DNA from: AP-15 sp035503615
Lineage (GTDB): Bacteria; Pseudomonadota; Alphaproteobacteria; ATCC43930; CGMCC-115725
DNA length: 64,000 bases
Direction of reading: 5' to 3'
Assembly: GCA_035503615.1 (NCBI GenBank)
Contig: DATJTI010000042.1
Coordinates: 62,001 to 126,000 of the forward strand
Shown here: positions 11,782 through 19,813 of the stretch, piece after piece
Numbering within the stretch: the first letter of the stretch is position 1
Layout: every line of letters begins with the position of its first letter
Made by a program: the position numbers and the translations under genes
Notes under the pieces: model-generated
What the model was told of the DNA's origin: nothing
The model's database searches: none
What the model saw: the letters and a program-made list of their open reading frames with translations, nothing else

Positions 11782-12392
11782 CCGGCGCCTTCGATCTTCT
11801 GCCGCAGCGCCGTGATCAGCCCCTCGACCTGCCCGCCATGGCGCTGGATCACCGAGGCGAATTCGGAACGCTGGGTCACTGCCATGCTGACCCCCTCGAC
11901 GATCACATCGTCGATTTTGTAGGTGCCGGCATGGCGCGTCAGCAGCCAGTCGACCTTGGCCGGTGGGGCGCCGTTCGGGCGTAGGATCTCGCTCGTCACC
12001 AGGGAACCGTCCGGCGCCGCCCGGCTGCCGATCACGCTGAGGCGCTCGCCAGCATATTCGGCAAGCTGGTTGCTGTAGACGAGCGCAATATAATTGGTGA
12101 ACAGCCGGACGAATTCCTGCTGCTGCTGCGGCGTCGCGATATGCCAGTAGCGGCCGAGGACGAAGCGGGCGATCCCCGGCACGTCGAAATCCGTCGTGAA
12201 GAGCTGGCGGAACCGGGCGACCCGGGTGTTCGGATCGACATTCTTGCCCAACACCTTGAGCGCCTGGTTGCCGAGATCGGTGATCACTGCCGCCGGGTCC
12301 GCGGCCGCCGCCACCGGTCGCGACGGGACCGCGAGGCCGAGAGCGAGCACCAGACAGCAGCAGACCAGGATCAGAACATGGCGTCTCGTCAT
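11772..12392 (-). CDS. mlaC: Phospholipid-binding protein MlaC (Ttg2D family)
   Basis: Periplasmic lipid carrier that shuttles phospholipid between the outer-membrane MlaA complex and the inner membrane. It has 206 residues with a Sec signal peptide (hydrophobic core L-I-L-V-C-C-C-L-V-L-A-L-G-L, cleavage near A-V-A-A-A). The mature MlaC domain shows the family pattern F-R-Q-L-F-T-T-D-F-D-V, A-R-F-V-L-G-R-Y-W and the G-T-Y-K-I-D-D-V-I-V-E-G-V-S motif. Its ATG overlaps the TGA of mlaA (TGATG), so the pair is translationally coupled. The MlaFED transporter genes are not in the window. Confidence 0.93.
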   Translation of the reverse strand: MTRRHVLILVCCCLVLALGLAVPSRPVAAAADPAAVITDLGNQALKVLGKNVDPNTRVARFRQLFTTDFDVPGIARFVLGRYWHIATPQQQQEFVRLFTNYIALVYSNQLAEYAGERLSVIGSRAAPDGSLVTSEILRPNGAPPAKVDWLLTRHAGTYKIDDVIVEGVSMAVTQRSEFASVIQRHGGQVEGLITALRQKIEGAGQN

Positions 12393-13327
12393 CAGCGGGA
12401 AACCTCGGAAGAATTTTGCACGGCAGCGGCCACATTCGGTGCTGCGGGCGGTGCTGCGGGCGATGCTGCGGGTACGGACCCGCCATTTTCGCTGAAGCCC
12501 GCCGGCGGCGGCAGGTTCTTGTGCTCGCCGCGGATCAGCGCCGCCCGTCTCTGCCGATAGAGCGAGCGGATCGTCGCGTAATAGTCGAGCGAGGTGCGCT
12601 CGATATCGGCCAGCGTGTCGAGGTAGCGGGCCCGCTGATCGATCCCCGACACCGCGCCGCGCGCAAACGGGATCCAATAGAGGGTCCAGGGATGGCCGGT
12701 CACGAGCAGGTTCCACGGATCGCCAAACCCCTCGGCGACCTGGCCGCCGAGATCGCGCGGATCGGATGGGCCGAGGATCGGCAAGACCAGATAGGGTCCG
12801 GCCGGGATCCCCCAGACGCCGAGCGTTATGCCCAGATCCTGCTCGTGATAGGGAATGCCCCAGCGCCCGGCGACATCGACGATCCCGGCCATGCCGATCG
12901 TCGAATCGAGGACAAAGCGCTCTGCCGTCTCCCTGGCGCGCCCGAAATCGCCTTGCAGCGTGTCATTGGCAAAGATCAGCGGCGCCGCCAGGTTGTTCAG
13001 AAAGTCGCGCAGCGAGTTGCGCACCGGCTGTGGCAGCGACGCGCGGTAGGCCTTGGCCACCGGCACCAGGACGGTACGATCGACGACCTGGTTGAACGCG
13101 AAGATCTTGCGATTGGTGTTCTCGAACGGGTCGTGAAAATCCTCGCCCGCGATCGCCGATTGCGATGATGCGGACGGCTGGGTGGCGCAGCCCGAGGCGA
13201 TGACCGCGAGCGCCGCCATCAGCCCGGCGCAGCCGAGCCATCGCGGCCGATCGCGGCGCCCGAACCGACCGCGCGGGTCAGACGAGCCGAGGATCGGGTC
13301 GGGTCGGGTCATCGAACGGGCTAGCAT
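12392..13327 (-). CDS. mlaA: Outer-membrane lipoprotein MlaA (VacJ family)
   Basis: Lipoprotein that removes mislocalised phospholipid from the outer leaflet of the outer membrane. Of 311 residues, the N-terminus holds a hydrophobic stretch ending in a lipobox (V-I-A-S-G-C). The VacJ domain follows: D-P-F-E-N-T-N-R-K-I-F-A-F-N, R-D-F-L-N-N-L-A-A-P, G-D-P-W-N and the conserved G-I-P-Y-H-E-Q-D-L-G. The C-terminus is Pro/Ala-rich with short repeats. An alternative ATG at 13312 shortens the pre-lipobox region. A (gggtc)x3 pentanucleotide tract lies over the first codons (about 13296-13310). It is cotranscribed with mlaC. Confidence 0.94.
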   Translation of the reverse strand: MLARSMTRPDPILGSSDPRGRFGRRDRPRWLGCAGLMAALAVIASGCATQPSASSQSAIAGEDFHDPFENTNRKIFAFNQVVDRTVLVPVAKAYRASLPQPVRNSLRDFLNNLAAPLIFANDTLQGDFGRARETAERFVLDSTIGMAGIVDVAGRWGIPYHEQDLGITLGVWGIPAGPYLVLPILGPSDPRDLGGQVAEGFGDPWNLLVTGHPWTLYWIPFARGAVSGIDQRARYLDTLADIERTSLDYYATIRSLYRQRRAALIRGEHKNLPPPAGFSENGGSVPAASPAAPPAAPNVAAAVQNSSEVSR

Positions 13328-13451
13328 CGTGCGGCTCTATCTCCTCGGGCGCGCGATATTTGCGGGAAATCCGCGGATGCGGCAAGGGGTTGCCGATGGG
13401 CGCGGGCGGCGCCGGGCGAGTCCTGGTGGCTGGTGGCAAAATTGCTTGCGG

Positions 13452-13473
13452 ACATATAGATATCTGCATATGT
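13452..13473. promoter_or_regulatory. AT-rich nested palindrome upstream of the ArsR-metF-metH operon, candidate operator
   Basis: acatat (13452-13457) and atatgt (13468-13473) form an inverted repeat around the self-complementary core agatatct (13458-13465). It is conspicuously AT-rich in a GC-rich region and lies 13 bp before the chosen start of the ArsR-type regulator. ArsR-family operators are commonly AT-rich palindromes, so it is the best candidate for autoregulation and for control of metF and metH. Confidence 0.6.
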
Positions 13474-13485
13474 TGCTGTCGTCAA

Positions 13486-14514
13486 ATGAACGAAGATCGG
13501 ATCGCAATGGACGACCTGTTGCTGGCGCTGCGGGCGGTGGCCGAGCCCACCCGGTTGCAGCTCCTCGTGCTGTGCGCCCGCGGCGAACTGACGGTCAGCG
13601 AGCTGACCCAGATCCTCGGGCAGAGCCAGCCGCGGGTGTCGCGCCATCTCAAACTGCTGTGCGAGGCGGGGCTGCTCGACCGCTTTCGCGAGGGCAGCTG
13701 GGTGTTCTACCGGCTCGGTCAGTCGAGCCCGGCAAGCGCGCTGGCGCAGCACCTGGTCGCGGTGTGCGACGAGGCCGATCCGACGATCGCGCTCGACCTG
13801 CAGCGGCTGCAGGCGATCAAGGATCAGCGGGCCGAGCGCGCCAGCGCCTATTTTCGCGAAAATGCGCCGCAATGGCACCGGATCCGCTCGCTCTATGTCG
13901 ACGAGGCCGAGGTCGAAGCGGTGCTGCAAGAGATCATCGCCGCGAGCAGCCCGCGCGATCTTTTGGACATCGGCACCGGAACCGGCCGCATGCTCGAAAT
14001 GCTGGCGCCGCAGGTCGATCATGCGCTTGGCATCGACCAATCGCGCGCGATGCTGGCCGTGGCCCGGGTCAATCTCGAGCGCGCCGGACTTTCCAACGGG
14101 CAGGTGCGGCGCGGCGACATGTACCAGCTGGCGTTGCCGGACGCATCCTTCGATGCGGTGGTGATCCATCAGGTGCTGCACTACGCCGACCGCCCGGCCG
14201 CCGCGGTCGCCGAGGCGGCGCGGGTGCTGCGCCCGAACGGCATCCTGGTGATCGTCGATTTCGCACCGCACGAGCTCGAATTCCTGCGCGACGAGCACGC
14301 CCATCGCCGCCTCGGTTTCACCGATCGGGAAATCGCTGAATGGTGCCGGGCCGGCGGGCTCGAACCGGGGCGGCCGCAGCAATTGCCGGGCGACCCGCTG
14401 ACCGTCGTGATCTGGACCGCGCATCGCCGCATGCCGGTCTTGCTGGCGCCGCAGCACAGCGATCTGCGCGCGCCGGCGCCGCCGGACCTCGTCGAAGAAG
14501 GGCTCGAGCGATGA
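13486..14514 (+). CDS. ArsR-type HTH regulator fused to a SAM-dependent methyltransferase domain (SahR-like)
   Basis: A 342-residue fusion. Residues about 8-90 are an ArsR winged helix (A-V-A-E-P-T-R-L-Q-L-L, recognition helix S-Q-P-R-V-S-R-H-L-K-L-L, wing E-G-S-W-V-F-Y-R-L). Residues about 130-310 are a Rossmann methyltransferase with the SAM-binding L-L-D-I-G-T-G-T-G-R-M-L motif. No metal-binding cysteine pair is evident in the HTH part. It directly precedes metF with an ATGA overlap and metH follows. ArsR proteins that sense S-adenosylhomocysteine and control methionine-cycle genes (SahR) are known in proteobacteria, and a SAM/SAH pocket fits that role. The start could also be the ATG at 13507. 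Confidence 0.88.
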   Translation: MNEDRIAMDDLLLALRAVAEPTRLQLLVLCARGELTVSELTQILGQSQPRVSRHLKLLCEAGLLDRFREGSWVFYRLGQSSPASALAQHLVAVCDEADPTIALDLQRLQAIKDQRAERASAYFRENAPQWHRIRSLYVDEAEVEAVLQEIIAASSPRDLLDIGTGTGRMLEMLAPQVDHALGIDQSRAMLAVARVNLERAGLSNGQVRRGDMYQLALPDASFDAVVIHQVLHYADRPAAAVAEAARVLRPNGILVIVDFAPHELEFLRDEHAHRRLGFTDREIAEWCRAGGLEPGRPQQLPGDPLTVVIWTAHRRMPVLLAPQHSDLRAPAPPDLVEEGLER

Positions 14515-15449
14515 ACGAAAATCCTGGAGCCGGGCCGGAACGCGGCCGGCTCGCCGCCGACCCGGTGGTCGATTTCGACGCCGGTCCGCCGCGCGTGTCG
14601 TTCGAATTTTTCCCGCCGAAAACGGCGGAGATGGAAGCGCAGCTGTGGCAGGTCGTCCGCCGCATCGAGCCGCTGGCACCGCGCTTCGTCTCGGTCACCT
14701 ATGGCGCCGGTGGCTCGACTCGCGCGCGCACCCACGCGATCGTCGGCCGCATTCGCCGTGAGACTATGCTCGAACCGGCTGCACACCTGACCTGCATCGC
14801 CGCGACGCGCGCCGAGATCGATGCAGTTGCATGGCGCTATTGGGATGCCGGGATCCGGCACATCGTTGCCTTGCGCGGTGATCCACCGGCTGGCGAATGC
14901 GGCTACACCCCGCCGCCGGGCGGCTATCGCTATGCCGCCGATCTCGTTGCCGGGCTGAAACGGGTTGCCGATTTCGAGATCAGCGTTGCCGCCTATCCCG
15001 AGACCCACCCCGAAGCGCAAAGCGCCGAGCACGATCTCGACAATCTGCGGCGCAAGATCGATGCCGGCGCCAGCCGGGCGATCACCCAGTATTTCTTCGA
15101 TGTCGAGCTCTATCTGAAGTTTCGCGACCGCGCCGCGCGCGCCGGGATCGCGGTGCCGATCGTGCCGGGCATCCTGCCGGTCACCAATTACGCGCAGGTC
15201 AAGAAGTTCAGTGCCGTCTGCGGCGCCTCGATCCCGGGTTGGATGGAGGCACATTTCGCCGGGCTCGATGACGACCCCGATACGCGCCGCCTGGTCGCCG
15301 CCTCGATCGCCGCCGAGCAATGCCGCCGCCTGCATGCCGAAGGCGTGCACGAATTTCATTTCTATACGCTGAACCGCGCCGATCTGATCGTCGCGATCTG
15401 CCATCTCTTGGGTGTGCGCGCGCCAAAGCCGGTCGTTGCCGCGGTGTGA
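14511..15449 (+). CDS. metF: 5,10-methylenetetrahydrofolate reductase MetF
   Basis: Flavoenzyme that reduces 5,10-methylene-THF to 5-methyl-THF, the methyl donor for the next gene, MetH. The 312-residue protein is a FAD-binding TIM barrel: S-F-E-F-F-P-P-K with the catalytic Glu at the start, S-V-T-Y-G-A-G-G-S-T, H-L-T-C-I, L-R-G-D-P-P, A-Y-P-E-T-H-P-E-A and F-D-V-E-L-Y. The N-terminal 25 residues are a variable extension. The ATG overlaps the TGA of the regulator gene (ATGA) and metH begins three bases after its own TGA, so all three are one translationally linked operon. Confidence 0.96.
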   Translation: MNENPGAGPERGRLAADPVVDFDAGPPRVSFEFFPPKTAEMEAQLWQVVRRIEPLAPRFVSVTYGAGGSTRARTHAIVGRIRRETMLEPAAHLTCIAATRAEIDAVAWRYWDAGIRHIVALRGDPPAGECGYTPPPGGYRYAADLVAGLKRVADFEISVAAYPETHPEAQSAEHDLDNLRRKIDAGASRAITQYFFDVELYLKFRDRAARAGIAVPIVPGILPVTNYAQVKKFSAVCGASIPGWMEAHFAGLDDDPDTRRLVAASIAAEQCRRLHAEGVHEFHFYTLNRADLIVAICHLLGVRAPKPVVAAV

Positions 15450-15452
15450 GAG

Positions 15453-18400
15453 ATGACGCATTTCCTCGACTACCTCGCCGATCGCGTCGTGTTGTGCGAC
15501 GGGGCGATGGGGACCCAGGTGCAGGCGCGCAATCTCGACATCACGCACGATTTTCTCGGCCACGAGAATTGCACCGAGATCGTCTGCGAAAGCCGTCCCG
15601 ACCTGGTTCGCGAAATTCATCGCGGCTATCTCGCCGCCGGCTGCGATGCGATCCAGACCAACAGCTTTGGCGGCTCGCCGATCACGCTCGGCGAGTTCGG
15701 GCTCGCCGACCATGCCTTTGCGCTGAACCGGCTGTCGGCCGAGCTGGCGCGCGAGACCGTCGCCGAGTTCGCTCATGATGGCCGCACCCGCTTCGTGCTC
15801 GGCTCGGTCGGGCCTGGCACCCGCCTGCCCTCGCTCGGCCATATCGGCTATCAGGAGCTTGAAGACGCGCTGACGATCCAATGCGCCGGGCTGGTCGCCG
15901 GCGGCGTCGATGCGATCATCATCGAGACCTGCCAGGATTCCTTGCAGATCAAGGCGGCGGTCAACGGCGCCAAGCGTGCCCGCGAGGAGGCGCGCAAGGA
16001 CCTCCCGATCCTGGTCCAGGTCACGGTCGAGACCACCGGCACATTGCTGGTCGGCGCCGACATCGCCGCCGCCGCGACGATCATCGATGCGCTCGGCGTG
16101 GCGATGATCGGGCTCAATTGCGCGACCGGCCCGCGCGAGATGGCCGAGCACGTCAAATGGCTCGGCGAGAACTGGCCGGGGCTGGTCTCGGTCCAGCCCA
16201 ATGCCGGCCTGCCCGAACTGGTCGGCGGGCGTGCCCAATACCCGCTCGGTGCGGCCGAACTGGCGCAGTGGCTCGAACGCTTTGTCGTCGAGGACGGGGT
16301 CAACCTGATCGGCGGCTGTTGCGGCACCGATGTGCCGCATATCGCGGCACTCGACGCGATGCTGCGCCGCCTCGGCAATGGCCGGCCGCGTCCGGCGCCG
16401 CGAGCCCGCAACGCGGTTTGGACCCCTGCCCTCGCCTCGCTCTATGGCCAGGTGGCGCTGCGCCAGGAGAATGCCTGGCTGTCGATCGGCGAGCGCTGCA
16501 ACGCCAACGGCTCGCGCAAGTTTCGCCAATTGCAGGAACAGGGCGATTGGGACGGCTGTGTCGAGATGGGCCGCGAGCAGGTGCGCGAAGGCTCGCATAC
16601 GCTCGACCTGTGCACCGCCTTTGTCGGCCGTGACGAAATCGCCGACATGACCGAGGCAGTGACCCGGCTGCGCGGCGCGGTCAATGCCCCGCTGGTCATC
16701 GATTCGACCGAATACCCGGTGCTCGAAGCGGCGCTGAAGCTCTATGGCGGGAAGCCGGTCATCAACTCGATCAATTTCGAGGATGGCGAGGACGCAGCCG
16801 AACGGCGCCTCAAGCTCGCCCGCCGGTTCGGCGCCGCGGTCATCGCGCTGACCATCGACGAAGCCGGCATGGCGAAGGATGCCGCGGGCAAGCTCGCCAT
16901 CGCCCGCCGGCTCCGCGATTTCGCCTGCGACAAGCACGGCCTGCCGCCCTCGGACCTGCTGTTCGATCCGCTGACCTTCACGATCTGCACCGGCAATGAC
17001 GATGACCGCCGGCTCGGCCTCGAAACCTTGGACGCGATCGAGAAGATCGCTCGGGCGATGCCCGAAAGCCAGATCATCCTCGGCATCTCGAACATCTCGT
17101 TCGGCCTCAACCCCCAGGCGCGGCAGATCCTGAACTCGGTGTTTCTCGATCATGCTCTGCGCCGCGGGCTGACCGGGGCGATCGTGCATTTCTCGCGCAT
17201 CGTGCCGTTGCACCGGATCCCGGCACAGGAGCGCGAAATCGCCGAGGATCTGATCTTCGATCGCCGCCGGCCCGATCATGACCCGCTGCACGCCTTTATT
17301 GCGCTCTTTGAAAACCGCACCGCAGAGCAGCGGGCAAAGCAGGTCCGTCCCGAGAAGATCGAGGATCGGCTCGCCCGGCGCATCGTCGATGGCGACCGCC
17401 AGGGTCTCGAAGCCGATCTCGACCTGGCGATGCAGCGCTGGAAGCCGCTCGACATCATCAACGAAATCCTCTTGGCAGGCATGAAGACGGTCGGCGAATT
17501 GTTTGGCGCCGGCAAGATGCAGCTGCCGTTTGTGCTGCAATCGGCCGAGACGATGAAGGCGGCGGTTCGCTTTCTCGAGCCGCATATGGAGCGGGTCGAG
17601 GGCCAGGAGAAAGGCACCGTGGTGCTGGCGACGGTGCGCGGCGATGTGCACGACATCGGCAAGAACCTCGTTGACATCATCCTGACCAACAACGGCTACC
17701 GGGTGGTCAATCTCGGCATCAAGCAGCCGATCGGGGCAATTCTCGAAGCCGCCGCAGCGCACAAGGCCGATGCGATCGGGATGTCGGGGCTGCTCGTCAA
17801 ATCGACCGTGGTGATGCGCGAGAACCTCGAAGAGATGAGCCGGCAGGGGTTCGCTCTGCCGGTCATGCTCGGTGGTGCGGCACTGACCCGGCGCTATGTC
17901 GAGGAGGATTGCGTCCAGGCCTATGAGGCGGGCCGCGTCGCCTATGCGCGCGACGCATTTGACGGGCTCGGGCTGATGGACAAGATCGTCGGCGGCCGGT
18001 TCGACGCCCATCTCGACGAGGTTCGGACGCGGAACGAAAGCCGCATCGTCAAACCCTCGCGCACGCTCGGCCGCGCCGCCGATCCACGGCCGCCGCGGCC
18101 GATCGACCTCGACGAGATCCGCTTGCGCCGCACCGAGCTCAACCGCGACGTGCCGCTGCCGGAGCCGCCATTCTGGGGGCCGCGGATGATCGAACGGGTG
18201 TCACCGAAGGCGGTCGTGCCGTATCTGAACGAGCGGATGCTGTACCAATTCCAGTGGGGTTATCGCAAAGACGGCAAAAGCCTCGCCGAGTACCGCGAAT
18301 GGGCCAAGGACGAACTGCGTCCGGTGCTGCGGCGCATCCTCGACATCGCGATCCGCGAAGAGATCCTGGTGCCGCAAGCCGCCTATGGATATTGGCCTTG

Positions 18401-18947
18401 CGCCGCCGACGGCAATGACGTGGTGCTGTTCGATCCCGATCGCGGGCACGAACTGACCCGCTTCTCGTTTCCGCGACAGAACAAGCAGGGCGGGTTGTGC
18501 ATCGCCGATTTCTTCCGCGACATCAGCGCCGGCGAGCGCGACGTGCTTGGTCTGCAGGTCGTGACGATGGGCCGGCGCGCCTCCGAGGTGACCCGCGAAT
18601 GGTTCGCCCAGAACCGCTATCAGGACTATCTCTATCTGCACGGATTGACCGTCGAGATGGCCGAAGCGCTGGCCGAATATGTGCACCGCCGCATTCGCGG
18701 CGAGCTTGGCTTTGCCGCCGACGAGTCACGCGATCCCGACGCGATGCTGGCGCAAGGCTATCGCGGCAGCCGCTATTCGTTTGGCTATCCGGCCTGCCCG
18801 AACCTCGCCGACCAGAAGCAGCTGCTCGAATTGCTGCGCGCTGCGGAGATCGGTGTCACGCTCTCCGAAGAGGACCAGCTCGATCCCGAGCAATCGACCT
18901 CGGCGATCATTGTTCATCACCCGCAAGCGAAATACTTTTCGGTGTGA
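15453..18947 (+). CDS. metH: Cobalamin-dependent methionine synthase MetH
   Basis: Transfers the methyl group of 5-methyl-THF to homocysteine through methylcobalamin. Its 1164 residues hold all four MetH modules in order. The homocysteine domain (about 1-310) has zinc ligands C223 (L-N-C-A-T-G) and C289/C290 (G-G-C-C-G-T). The pterin domain (about 330-620) begins with S-I-G-E-R-C-N-A-N-G-S. The cobalamin cap and Rossmann domains carry D-V-H-D-I-G-K-N, with His733 as the lower cobalt ligand. The C-terminal activation domain has R-G-S-R-Y-S-F-G-Y-P-A-C-P at about 1104. Presence of the activation domain means reductive remethylation is possible. It is third in the SahR-like regulator-metF-metH operon and converges on trmB. 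Confidence 0.98.
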   Translation: MTHFLDYLADRVVLCDGAMGTQVQARNLDITHDFLGHENCTEIVCESRPDLVREIHRGYLAAGCDAIQTNSFGGSPITLGEFGLADHAFALNRLSAELARETVAEFAHDGRTRFVLGSVGPGTRLPSLGHIGYQELEDALTIQCAGLVAGGVDAIIIETCQDSLQIKAAVNGAKRAREEARKDLPILVQVTVETTGTLLVGADIAAAATIIDALGVAMIGLNCATGPREMAEHVKWLGENWPGLVSVQPNAGLPELVGGRAQYPLGAAELAQWLERFVVEDGVNLIGGCCGTDVPHIAALDAMLRRLGNGRPRPAPRARNAVWTPALASLYGQVALRQENAWLSIGERCNANGSRKFRQLQEQGDWDGCVEMGREQVREGSHTLDLCTAFVGRDEIADMTEAVTRLRGAVNAPLVIDSTEYPVLEAALKLYGGKPVINSINFEDGEDAAERRLKLARRFGAAVIALTIDEAGMAKDAAGKLAIARRLRDFACDKHGLPPSDLLFDPLTFTICTGNDDDRRLGLETLDAIEKIARAMPESQIILGISNISFGLNPQARQILNSVFLDHALRRGLTGAIVHFSRIVPLHRIPAQEREIAEDLIFDRRRPDHDPLHAFIALFENRTAEQRAKQVRPEKIEDRLARRIVDGDRQGLEADLDLAMQRWKPLDIINEILLAGMKTVGELFGAGKMQLPFVLQSAETMKAAVRFLEPHMERVEGQEKGTVVLATVRGDVHDIGKNLVDIILTNNGYRVVNLGIKQPIGAILEAAAAHKADAIGMSGLLVKSTVVMRENLEEMSRQGFALPVMLGGAALTRRYVEEDCVQAYEAGRVAYARDAFDGLGLMDKIVGGRFDAHLDEVRTRNESRIVKPSRTLGRAADPRPPRPIDLDEIRLRRTELNRDVPLPEPPFWGPRMIERVSPKAVVPYLNERMLYQFQWGYRKDGKSLAEYREWAKDELRPVLRRILDIAIREEILVPQAAYGYWPCAADGNDVVLFDPDRGHELTRFSFPRQNKQGGLCIADFFRDISAGERDVLGLQVVTMGRRASEVTREWFAQNRYQDYLYLHGLTVEMAEALAEYVHRRIRGELGFAADESRDPDAMLAQGYRGSRYSFGYPACPNLADQKQLLELLRAAEIGVTLSEEDQLDPEQSTSAIIVHHPQAKYFSV

Positions 18948-19036
18948 AAGCGACCGGAACCGCCAAACCGAGAGCGAACACCGACCGGGCAGCACCTTGC
19001 CGGAGGCGCCATGTCTCACTTCGGATGTGACATTGG

Positions 19037-19780
19037 TCACCCGGTTGGGGAACGGCGCGGCCGGCGGCGCGCCCGTAGGTAGCCCGAGATGCGGCCGGCG
19101 GCACGGGCCTTCTCTTCATAGCGGGTCGGCGGCCAGTCCGCCGGGCGCACCCGCCAGTCGGCGCTGCACCGTGCGAGCCATTCAAAATCCGGGTGCGCCG
19201 TCACCAATTCGAGCATCGCGGCGAAATAATCGGGATCATCGGTGGCGAGCCGCAATTCGGCCCCGTCGGTCATGATCCGAGCGAGGCCGTCGAGGGTCTC
19301 GGCCGAGACGATCCGGCGCTTCTTGTGACGTGCTTTCGGCCAGGGATCGGGAAACAGGATGACGCCGCACGCGATCGAGGCCGGCGCCAACGCCGCGATC
19401 AACAAGCGTGCATCATCGAGGAACAGGCGCACATTTTCGAGATGACGGCGCGCGACCTCGCCCAGCAGCTTGGCGATGCCGTTTTCATAGACTTCGCAGC
19501 CGATAAAGCCGGTCTGCGGAAAGCATTCCGCGAGCGCCGCCAGATGCTCGCCGCCGCCAAAGCCGATTTCGAGGCAGACGGCGCGCGGGGTGCGAGGAAA
19601 CAATGCCGCAGGATCGAGCGCGGCCGCAGCCGGCAGATCGAAGGCCAGGCGCGGCCGCAGCGCCGCAAGCGCGCAGCGCTGGCCCGGGCGCAGCGACCGG
19701 CCACGCCGGCGCCCATAAAGCAGCGGGCGCGGTATCGGTGCGCCGCCGCGGCCCGGGCCAGTATCAGCAGGCAGGGCCAG
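19037..19780 (-). CDS. trmB: tRNA (guanine-N7)-methyltransferase TrmB, start codon unclear
   Basis: SAM-dependent enzyme making m7G46 in tRNA. The SAM motif L-E-I-G-F-G-G-G-E-H, F-I-G-C-E-V-Y-E-N-G and the signature F-P-D-P-W-P-K-A-R-H-K-K-R-R are clear. The first standard start-type codon in frame is a TTG at 19603, but translation upstream continues with Y-G-R-R-R-G-R-S-L-R-P-G-Q, the conserved TrmB N-terminus, at 19717 and downward. Between the in-frame metK TGA (19814-19816) and that motif there is no ATG, GTG or TTG. I give a CTG at 19780 as the end; CTG at 19774 or ATA at 19735 are alternatives. No Shine-Dalgarno is visible. A non-standard start, coupling to metK, or a length error in the adjacent repeat could explain this. 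Confidence 0.85.
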   Translation of the reverse strand: MALPADTGPGRGGAPIPRPLLYGRRRGRSLRPGQRCALAALRPRLAFDLPAAAALDPAALFPRTPRAVCLEIGFGGGEHLAALAECFPQTGFIGCEVYENGIAKLLGEVARRHLENVRLFLDDARLLIAALAPASIACGVILFPDPWPKARHKKRRIVSAETLDGLARIMTDGAELRLATDDPDYFAAMLELVTAHPDFEWLARCSADWRVRPADWPPTRYEEKARAAGRISGYLRARRRPRRSPTG

Positions 19781-19787
19781 GCCGGCA

Positions 19788-19807
19788 GGTCGGGTCGGGT
19801 CGGGTCG
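19788..19807. repeat. Pentanucleotide tandem repeat (ggtcg)x4 between metK and trmB
   Basis: Four perfect copies of ggtcg occupy the six bases after the metK stop region up to the trmB leader. Loss of one unit, or gain of two, would put an ATG inside the end of metK (first base 19872) in frame with trmB. The tract is therefore a possible slippage site that decides the trmB start. Confidence 0.85.
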
Positions 19808-19813
19808 GCAGGG

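Noticed and set aside
14181..18011. A very long open frame (over 1200 codons) on the minus strand opposite metH
   Set aside because: It lies entirely antisense to the ArsR fusion, metF and metH, which have clear motifs and operon overlaps. Its translation is Arg/Asp/Gly-rich with no domain; this is the usual GC-rich antisense artefact.
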